Shown: piece by piece, positions 1 through 4,040 of the stretch
Numbering within the stretch: the stretch's first letter is position 1
Layout: every line of letters begins with the position of its first letter
Origin: Anaerolineae bacterium
Lineage (GTDB): Bacteria > Chloroflexota > Anaerolineae > B4-G1
Length of the DNA: 5,769 nt
Assembly (NCBI GenBank): GCA_030620125.1
Contig: JAUXFI010000136.1
Span: forward strand, 1-5,769
Direction of reading: 5' to 3'
Notes under the pieces: model-generated
Told to the model about the DNA's origin: nothing
Database searches by the model: none
The model's input: only the letters and a program-made list of their open reading frames with translations
Made by a program: the position numbers and the translations under genes

Positions 1-436
1 CCGCTCGAAATCGGAGTCCACCTTGCCGGGGCATTTCTCCTGGCAGAGGCCACAGCCGGTGCACTTGTCCCAGTCCACATAGGCGGCGTGGCGGCGGATG
101 CGGACCTGGTAGGTTGGTAGGTTGGTAGATTGGTAGGTTGGTAGATTGGTAGATTGGTAGATTGGTAGATTGGTTGACGGAAATGACTTCGGAGTAAGTG
201 ATCAATTTGATGTTGGGGTGGTGGCCGACTGCGACGGTGCGGGGGGTGAGGATGCACTGGGCGCAGTCGAGCGTGGGGAAGGTCTCCGAAAGTTGCGCCA
301 TCCGCCCGCCGATGGAGGGGAGCCGCTCCACCAGGACGACGTCGTATCCGGCGTTGGCGATGTCCAGGGCAGCCTGCATACCGGCGATGCCTGCGCCGAC
401 GATGAGTGCACGGGGGATGGGGGGCTGATCCGTCAC
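1..436 (-). CDS. hdrA: HdrA-like FAD/iron-sulfur oxidoreductase, N-terminal part, frame broken at an 8-bp repeat; runs off left edge
   Basis: Related to subunit A of heterodisulfide reductase, a cytoplasmic flavoprotein that passes electrons between FAD and [4Fe-4S] clusters. Reading from GTG at 436-434 gives 88 sound residues: a Rossmann FAD motif (GAGIAGMQAA, residues 14-23), ERLPSIGGRMAQLSETFPTL at about 37-56, the family's Cys pair in DCAQCILTP (57-65), then ITYSEVISVN (79-88). After the repeat tract the homology resumes in a different frame (codon tops divisible by 3, from 108 down): QVRIRRHAAYVDWDK, then the ferredoxin motif CTGCGLCQEKCP. The upstream frame stays open to the edge but is nonsense after the tract. 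An in-frame stop lies upstream at 481-479, so GTG is the best start. HdrA identity is by remembered family motifs. The product is intact only if the repeat number changes or the tract is miscounted; otherwise this is a pseudogene. The rest of the gene, and any HdrB/C or MvhD partners, lie outside. Confidence 0.85.
   Translation of the reverse strand, partial: MTDQPPIPRALIVGAGIAGMQAALDIANAGYDVVLVERLPSIGGRMAQLSETFPTLDCAQCILTPRTVAVGHHPNIKLITYSEVISVNQSTNLPIYQSTNLPIYQPTNLPGPHPPPRRLCGLGQVHRLWPLPGEMPRQGGLRFRA
107..176. repeat. 8-bp tandem repeat (TGGTAGRT, 8 copies plus a partial) inside the hdrA-like gene
   Basis: On the plus strand eight units run from 107 to 170, each TGGTAGGT or TGGTAGAT (order: G, G, A, G, A, A, A, A at the variable base), followed by a degenerate partial unit TGGTTG at 171-176. 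Between the last sound upstream codon (175-173) and the first sound downstream codon (108-106) lie exactly 64 bp, or 8 x 8, which is not a multiple of three. On the minus strand the unit CCAATCTA/CCAACCTA contains no stop in any frame and encodes a rotating 8-residue period (NLPIYQST-like). On the plus strand TAG recurs in all frames. It is a microsatellite-type array in what should be a loop between the FAD region and the inserted ferredoxin domain. Confidence 0.95.
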
Positions 437-443
437 GGACTGA

Positions 444-472
444 AGTATACCGCATTTTGGGGCATCTGGCAA
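444..472 (-). promoter_or_regulatory. Sigma-70-type promoter for the hdrA-like gene, probably leaderless
   Basis: On the minus strand there is TTGCCA (472-467) as -35 and TATACT (449-444) as -10, separated by exactly 17 bp (466-450). Each hexamer matches consensus at five of six positions. Only seven bases separate the -10 from the GTG codon at 436, so the expected transcription start (about 7 nt past the -10) falls at 437 or 436. The mRNA would then begin at or one base before the start codon, without room for a ribosome binding site, and no Shine-Dalgarno is visible. The promoter is inferred from sequence only. Confidence 0.6.
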
Positions 473-488
473 AGATATTCAGCCTGAC

Positions 489-749
489 TTGCTGGTGATG
501 CTTTTCCTTTTCACCGGCTATCGCTACTACTCGGTTGGTCAGTCGCACCGGCTCAACCGCATCCTGGCCCTCAAAGACCTGGGTCTCTCGCTGGCACAGA
601 TCGCCCGGCTGCTGGACGACGATCTGCCACCGGCCCTGACCGGGAGGAACGAGTACGACGACCCAGACGCTGTCGGTTACGCCGATTACCTGGCGGATGG
701 CCCAGATGCTTGCGTGACTGAGGTGCAGTTCCAGGTCGAGAAGATGTAA
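489..749 (+). pseudogene. Remnant of a MerR-family regulator with GyrI-like C-terminus
   Basis: The open frame (TTG at 489, TAA at 747-749, 86 residues) contains two separated pieces of a MerR/GyrI-like transcriptional activator, a family usually around 270 residues. Residues 8-47 (FTGYRYYSVGQSHRLNRILA and on to LAQIARLLDDDLP) match the second half of the MerR DNA-binding domain. The expected first roughly 35 residues, with the helix-turn-helix and the LRYYDE-like segment, are absent. Residues about 70-86 (DGPDACVTEVQFQVEKM) match the extreme C-terminus of GyrI-like ligand-binding domains. The dimerising coiled coil and nearly all of the ligand pocket are missing, with a junction near residues 47-52. 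It is the only plus-strand gene-like element, lying between two minus-strand genes. The residues before 510 (LVMLFL) do not belong to the family. It may still be translated but should not bind DNA as a MerR dimer. Confidence 0.75.
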
Positions 750-794
750 TGCCGCCCGTCGCTCAGAGTTGTCTGGTTGCCAGAGGCAAGAGCG

Positions 795-1469
795 TTATGC
801 GTGGCTTGCTCTGCAGTGCAGCGCCTCCGCTGCCTTTTCTACCTCGTTTAGCCGCTCTTGCACTATTGCTCGCATCTGGTCTGGATCACTCTCCGGGCGC
901 ACCTCCAATGGCTTCCCCAGGACGACGGTGATATGGCTGAAGGGAAAGGGAATAACGTATCGGTCCCAGCGGGGGAGACGGACGCCGGTAGCAGTGAAAG
1001 CCCCGGCCGGGACGATCAGTGCCCCGGCCTTGCGGGCGATGAATACTACGCCCTCTTCGGGCTTGTGGGATGGGCCATCGGGACCATCGGGGTTGAGACA
1101 GAGGTTTTTCCCCTCCTTCATCTGGCGGATCAGCGCCAGCAGGCGTCGGGCGGCTACCATCGAGTTGACCTTCATCGAGATAGCGAAGGGTGTAGCGCCC
1201 AACCGCCGCGCCCAGACGCTCAGCACCGCTCCCCTGTGGTCATCGGGCACGACCAGCACGTACTGGCCGAGATCCTCCTGGGCGGCGATATAGCCCGTGA
1301 GCATCATCGTCATCCCGTGCCAGGCGGCGATGATGAGAGGACGGCCGGAGGCGTGGGCCCGATCCAGGTGCTCCTGTCCCTCTACCCGGTAGCGGGCGGT
1401 ACGCCAGACCAATCCAGCATAGGTGGAGAGGCCCCAGCCCTGGAGGCGATACAAGGGTTTGCTCTTCAC
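795..1469 (-). CDS. DUF374 lysophospholipid acyltransferase family protein
   Basis: A 224-residue protein of the DUF374 branch of the LPLAT/LpxL acyltransferase superfamily, expected to transfer an acyl chain to a lipid acceptor at the cytoplasmic membrane; the acceptor is unknown. Visible motifs: the catalytic block IIAAWHGMTMM with His at 51, where the acidic residue of the classical HX4D motif is absent as is common in DUF374 proteins; VVPDDHRGAV (73-82); the glycine-rich NPDGPDGP block (126-133) followed by KPEEGVVFIARKAGALIVPA (136-155); and RWDRYVIPFPFS (167-178). These follow the family order. A longer frame reaches 1616, but its first 49 residues overlap pssA and lack family similarity. 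GTG at 1469-1467, 11 bp after the pssA stop and preceded by AAGGA, gives the normal family length. It is the last gene of the minus-strand series, fitting a lipid-modifying role beside pssA and psd. Confidence 0.88.
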   Translation of the reverse strand: MKSKPLYRLQGWGLSTYAGLVWRTARYRVEGQEHLDRAHASGRPLIIAAWHGMTMMLTGYIAAQEDLGQYVLVVPDDHRGAVLSVWARRLGATPFAISMKVNSMVAARRLLALIRQMKEGKNLCLNPDGPDGPSHKPEEGVVFIARKAGALIVPAGAFTATGVRLPRWDRYVIPFPFSHITVVLGKPLEVRPESDPDQMRAIVQERLNEVEKAAEALHCRASHA

Positions 1470-1472
1470 GCT

Positions 1473-1477
1473 TCCTT
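1473..1477 (-). promoter_or_regulatory. Ribosome binding site deciding the DUF374 gene start
   Basis: AAGGA on the minus strand lies between the pssA stop (1483-1481) and GTG at 1469, with only a 3-nt spacer. The spacing is short, yet it is the only plausible site near a family-compatible start; coupling to pssA translation may help initiation. Confidence 0.5.
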
Positions 1478-1480
1478 GCC

Positions 1481-2176
1481 TCAGCGAAACAGGGCGTAAA
1501 TGGCCCGGGCCAGGCCAAAGGAGACGTAACCTCCGGTCAGGCCAAACCAGACCAGTTGGGGGGAAAGCCAGATCGCCAGCACGGCTGCGGAACCAAGCCC
1601 TGCCAGGCTCAGCCAACGTCGCTTAAAAACGGAAGCCAGCGCCGGGTAGCGGATGCGGCTCACCATCAGCAAAGTCAAGAGCGCTACCAGCGCCGGGAAG
1701 ACAGCCGCGGGGATCAGCCGGTGGTCGTACCTGCAGTTGGAGATCACACTGAGCGCCAGTGCCGCTCCTGAGGTGGAGATGGTGAGCCCCACGCTCTCGC
1801 TGCCGGAACGCTTAGGGGGTGAGAGGTTGAAGCGGGCCAGCCGGAAGGCTCCGCCGATCATATACCCTGCACACGCACCCCATACGATGGCTGGACTGAA
1901 AGCCAATTGCTGCAAGTATTGGTAGACCAGCACGCTAGGCGCGACTCCAAAAGTGACGATGTCCACCAGCGAATCCAATTGCAGGCCGAAGGCGCTGGTA
2001 GTCCCTGTTCGCCGTGCTACTTCGCCGTCCAGGGCGTCCAGCAGATACCCAGCCAGGATACAGGCACCGGATGCCATCAGTTCCTCGTGCATCGCCAGCA
2101 CTACTGCCGAAAAGGCGCACACCAGACCGGAGAAGGTAATCAGGTTGGGCAACAGCCCACGCAGTGAATCCTTCAT
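1481..2176 (-). CDS. pssA: CDP-diacylglycerol--serine O-phosphatidyltransferase (phosphatidylserine synthase)
   Basis: A 231-residue integral membrane enzyme that joins CDP-diacylglycerol and L-serine to phosphatidylserine and CMP. The CDP-alcohol phosphatidyltransferase signature D-x2-DG-x2-AR-x8-G-x3-D-x3-D is complete: D47, D50-G51, A54-R55, G64, D68, D72. The N-terminal LPNLITFSGLVCAFSAVVLA forms the first membrane helix, and FRLARFN (111-117) is characteristic of the PssA branch rather than PgsA. Further hydrophobic stretches lie at about 76-90, 96-112, 134-146, 155-173, 189-204 and 207-228. Although the frame extends to 2200, the start chosen is ATG at 2176-2174: it overlaps the psd stop as ATGA and has AGGAG seven bases upstream. 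Product and substrate pair directly with the neighbouring Psd. Serine as the acceptor is inferred from this pairing and the branch motifs. Confidence 0.93.
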   Translation of the reverse strand: MKDSLRGLLPNLITFSGLVCAFSAVVLAMHEELMASGACILAGYLLDALDGEVARRTGTTSAFGLQLDSLVDIVTFGVAPSVLVYQYLQQLAFSPAIVWGACAGYMIGGAFRLARFNLSPPKRSGSESVGLTISTSGAALALSVISNCRYDHRLIPAAVFPALVALLTLLMVSRIRYPALASVFKRRWLSLAGLGSAAVLAIWLSPQLVWFGLTGGYVSFGLARAIYALFR

Positions 2177-2865
2177 TTGCTCTCTCCTATCTTTTTCCAT
2201 TGCGCGATCACCGTCACTCCCGCCCGAGCCCGATCTCCCACCCGGATAACCGGCTCTGCCCCTGGCGGCAGGTACAGATCCACTCGCGAGCCGAACTTGA
2301 TTACCCCCAGTCGCTCTCCGGCCTGTAGTCTCTGACCGGGGCGTACCCAGCAGACGATCCGGCGGGCCATAATGCCAGCTACTTGCTTGACCAACACTCT
2401 CCCATGGCGGCTTTCCAGGCCAATAAGGTTGTGCTCGTTAGCCTCCGACGCCTCGGGCCGGAAGGCCTGAAGGAACTGACCGGGGACGTGTTCCACCAGG
2501 GTCACCTGCCCCTCTATCGGCGTCCGATTGACGTGTACGTCGAGCAGAGACATAAAGATGCTGATCTTTAGCGCTTCTCCTTCCAGGAAGCGGGGCTCAT
2601 GCACCTGTTTCACCTCTACGACTCGCCCGTCGGCGGGGGCCAAGAGCACCCTCTCTCCCGCCGGTGCTGTGCGCTCCGGGTCGCGAAGGAAGTACAGGAG
2701 AAGGGCAAGGAGGACGGTCAACAGCCCTGCTGGGAGGGAGGTATAGGGGCCAGGCCAGACGACGGCCGCAACCAGGGCGAGGATGAGCGGGATCCCGGCA
2801 GTAGTCAGTTCTTTCCCGGCACCGCGTGCAAGTCGGAGAGGAGGGTCTGCCCAGAAATCACGCAT
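2173..2865 (-). CDS. psd: Phosphatidylserine decarboxylase, short (archaeal-type) form
   Basis: A 230-residue proenzyme that decarboxylates phosphatidylserine to phosphatidylethanolamine at the cytoplasmic membrane. It self-cleaves at a Gly-Ser bond, leaving a pyruvoyl group on the new alpha-chain N-terminus. The cleavage motif is LGVIKFGSRVDLYLP with G192-S193, so the alpha chain would be about 38 residues. Two membrane segments lie at about 23-37 and 45-60, followed by the family's FLRDPER (59-65), APADGRVVEV (76-85) and MSLLDVHVNRTPIEG (105-119). The last contains the conserved DVHVNR block. Length suits the short Psd form (about 210-230 aa) rather than the longer Escherichia coli-type enzyme. 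ATG at 2865 overlaps the end of the BCCP gene by 8 bp, with GGAG 7 nt upstream; the stop overlaps the pssA start. Gene order places psd before pssA although its substrate is the PssA product. Confidence 0.94.
   Translation of the reverse strand: MRDFWADPPLRLARGAGKELTTAGIPLILALVAAVVWPGPYTSLPAGLLTVLLALLLYFLRDPERTAPAGERVLLAPADGRVVEVKQVHEPRFLEGEALKISIFMSLLDVHVNRTPIEGQVTLVEHVPGQFLQAFRPEASEANEHNLIGLESRHGRVLVKQVAGIMARRIVCWVRPGQRLQAGERLGVIKFGSRVDLYLPPGAEPVIRVGDRARAGVTVIAQWKKIGESK
2180..2188 (-). promoter_or_regulatory. Shine-Dalgarno for pssA inside the psd 3' end
   Basis: AGGAGAGAG on the minus strand, with 7 nt between AGGAG and ATG at 2176. It lies within the last psd codons, so pssA translation is probably coupled to psd termination. 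It favours the 2176 start over the ATG at 2200. Confidence 0.75.
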
Positions 2866-3352
2866 GCTCGATCTCCACCAACACCTGGTCCTTCTCCACG
2901 TCGTCCCCAGGCTTTACGTGCACCGCCTGCACGGCGCCGCCCTGGCGGGCGTGTAGTTCGTTCTCCATCTTCATGGCCTCCAGCACGCAGACAGGCTCCC
3001 CCTCTTCGACCTGCTGGCCCACCTCGACCATCACGCGGATGATCTTGCCGGGCATGATCGCCAGCACCGCGCCAGCGTCAGCCTCGGCAGCGGGGGGCGC
3101 TGCGGGGCCGGATGGGGTGGGGGGGGCAGCGGCAGTCATTGCCAGCCCAGCGGTCTGGACCGTGTAGGACTCCCCGCCCACGGTCGCCGTTTCGCCTTCC
3201 AGCGTGACGTCGTAGGCGATGCCGTCCACCAACACCGTGCCGTCGTCGCTGATTTCGACGGCGAAAGGACGGTCGTTGACAATGATGGTGTCGCCTTCGA
3301 CGATGATCGGGTATTCGACATTCTCCAACGTCAGGGTGAATTCTTGTTTCAC
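2858..3352 (-). CDS. Biotin carboxyl carrier protein (biotin/lipoyl attachment domain)
   Basis: A 164-residue carrier whose C-terminal about 70 residues form a biotinyl domain. The canonical EAMKMEN motif at 125-131 puts the biotinylated lysine at K128. The preceding IMPGKIIRVMVEVGQQVEEG (99-118) and the following GGAVQAVHVKPGDDVEKDQV (138-157) are the two symmetric half-barrel repeats. Residues 73-95 form an Ala/Pro-rich flexible linker (AAAPPTPSGPAAPPAA). Residues 1-68 are a small beta-rich region with repeated short strands (VNDRPFAVEI, VDGIAYDVTL, VGGESYTV), a layout seen in carriers of pyruvate-, oxaloacetate- and methylmalonyl-CoA-type enzymes. GTG at 3352 is preceded by GGGGGAAG, directly after the previous gene's stop. 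It most likely shuttles carboxyl groups for the carboxyltransferase two genes upstream. The biotin carboxylase is not in this window. Confidence 0.93.
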   Translation of the reverse strand: MKQEFTLTLENVEYPIIVEGDTIIVNDRPFAVEISDDGTVLVDGIAYDVTLEGETATVGGESYTVQTAGLAMTAAAPPTPSGPAAPPAAEADAGAVLAIMPGKIIRVMVEVGQQVEEGEPVCVLEAMKMENELHARQGGAVQAVHVKPGDDVEKDQVLVEIEHA

Positions 3353-3356
3353 TACA

Positions 3357-3364
3357 CTTCCCCC
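3357..3364 (-). promoter_or_regulatory. Shine-Dalgarno for the BCCP gene
   Basis: GGGGGAAG on the minus strand directly follows the TAA stop (3367-3365) of the 118-aa gene and lies 4 nt before GTG at 3352, supporting this non-ATG start. Confidence 0.65.
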
Positions 3365-3721
3365 TTACTCGGTCAGCAGACCAGACATTTCCAATACCTG
3401 CTTGGCCCAGGCACGTGCTTCCTGTGCAAGGTGAGCCCGCTTCGCTTGGTCGGCGGAGTCACGATCCCACCCATAATGCCATTTTGCTAATTTGATCTGT
3501 AGCTCCACCAACGCTGCCTGCTTATCCAGGGTCGCGTCTGGTACTGTCCATTCGATAAGAAACTTGCTCTCCTCCAGAAGGCTATCCACGACCAGGCGGT
3601 TTCCTGGATGGTTGGTGACCGATGCGATGCGCATCAGATTGGTGGCAAGCCCCCCTAGACGTGTCGCCAGTCCATCCCGCATATACCGTTCTCGGATAGC
3701 ATCCAGTCTCGTGTTACTCAT
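3365..3721 (-). CDS. Uncharacterised 118-aa helical protein
   Basis: I do not recognise a named family. The protein starts MSNTRLDAIRERYMRDGL and ends VLEMSGLLTE. It looks largely alpha-helical, with charged and Leu/Ala-rich stretches at about 5-35, 45-57, 66-82 and 90-115. It has three tryptophans in EWTVPDA (57-63) and AKWHYGWDRDSA (79-90), plus a fourth in ARAWAKQ. No signal peptide, membrane helix, cysteine or metal motif is visible, so it is probably a soluble cytoplasmic protein. ATG at 3721 sits 10 bp after the DUF5674 stop, and that stop is part of its ribosome site (TAGGAG). It is followed by the BCCP gene 12 bp later. Position between the two carboxylase components and coding quality argue for a real gene; a role as an accessory or binding partner of DUF5674 or of the carboxylase is only a guess. 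Confidence 0.75.
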   Translation of the reverse strand: MSNTRLDAIRERYMRDGLATRLGGLATNLMRIASVTNHPGNRLVVDSLLEESKFLIEWTVPDATLDKQAALVELQIKLAKWHYGWDRDSADQAKRAHLAQEARAWAKQVLEMSGLLTE

Positions 3722-3731
3722 ACGACGTCTC

Positions 3732-4040
3732 CTAGCAGCCGACGCGCTCTCGGATTTCCGGGTCCAGAATCACCATGGAGGGGTTTCTCTGACGTGGCCG
3801 GATATTGATCAGAGCCTCGAAAGTGACCTGCTGAGTAGCCGGGAACCAGTCCGCTCCCCAGATGTCTTCCTGGATGCTTCCATCTTCCAGCAAGATGGCC
3901 TCGCAATCAGCGTGCAAGGTGCCGCCACCGGCCAGGATACTTCGCCGGACATCCACAGCTAGCTTGACGTATACTTCGAGGGCTTTCAGCATTTCGGTCA
4001 ACTGCTGCTGTGAGGCGTGTTCCCGGATGAGGTGGATCAT
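3732..4040 (-). CDS. DUF5674 family protein
   Basis: A 102-residue protein I recognise as DUF5674, a small family of unknown function. Its hallmarks are present: an N-terminal MIHLIREHAS, a predicted helix that ends in YVKLAVDVRRSILAGGG (24-40), the strongly conserved LHADCEAILLEDGS (42-55), then QEDIWGADWFP (57-67) and EALINIRPRQRNPSM (75-89). His43, Asp45, Cys46, Glu47 and the acidic/Trp pair in DIWGADW are polar and conserved in my memory of the family, so a binding or catalytic site is possible but unproven. It begins immediately after the carboxyltransferase TAG stop with no gap, using GGAGGG nine bases upstream within that gene, so translation is likely coupled. No membrane segment or signal peptide is seen. 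Confidence 0.8.
   Translation of the reverse strand: MIHLIREHASQQQLTEMLKALEVYVKLAVDVRRSILAGGGTLHADCEAILLEDGSIQEDIWGADWFPATQQVTFEALINIRPRQRNPSMVILDPEIRERVGC

Noticed and set aside
107..176. Repeat tract as a CRISPR array or iteron origin
   Set aside because: The units are 8 bp and directly abutting with no spacers, and they lie inside a coding gene; neither CRISPR nor iteron spacing fits.
170..487. Plus-strand frame of 105 aa across the hdrA promoter and N-terminus
   Set aside because: It is antisense to clear HdrA motifs and has no recognisable domain.
777..789. Inverted repeat TTGCC-AGA-GGCAA just beyond the DUF374 stop as a terminator
   Set aside because: The stem is only 5 bp and is not followed by a T run on the minus strand, so it does not support a terminator call.
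858..1499. Long plus-strand open frame (213 aa)
   Set aside because: It is antisense to the DUF374 gene, has no domain signal, and the opposite strand matches a known family throughout.
1470..1616. N-terminal 49-residue extension of the DUF374 frame
   Set aside because: It overlaps pssA out of frame, is Trp/Arg/Pro-rich with no family match, and a GTG with a ribosome site gives the normal family length.
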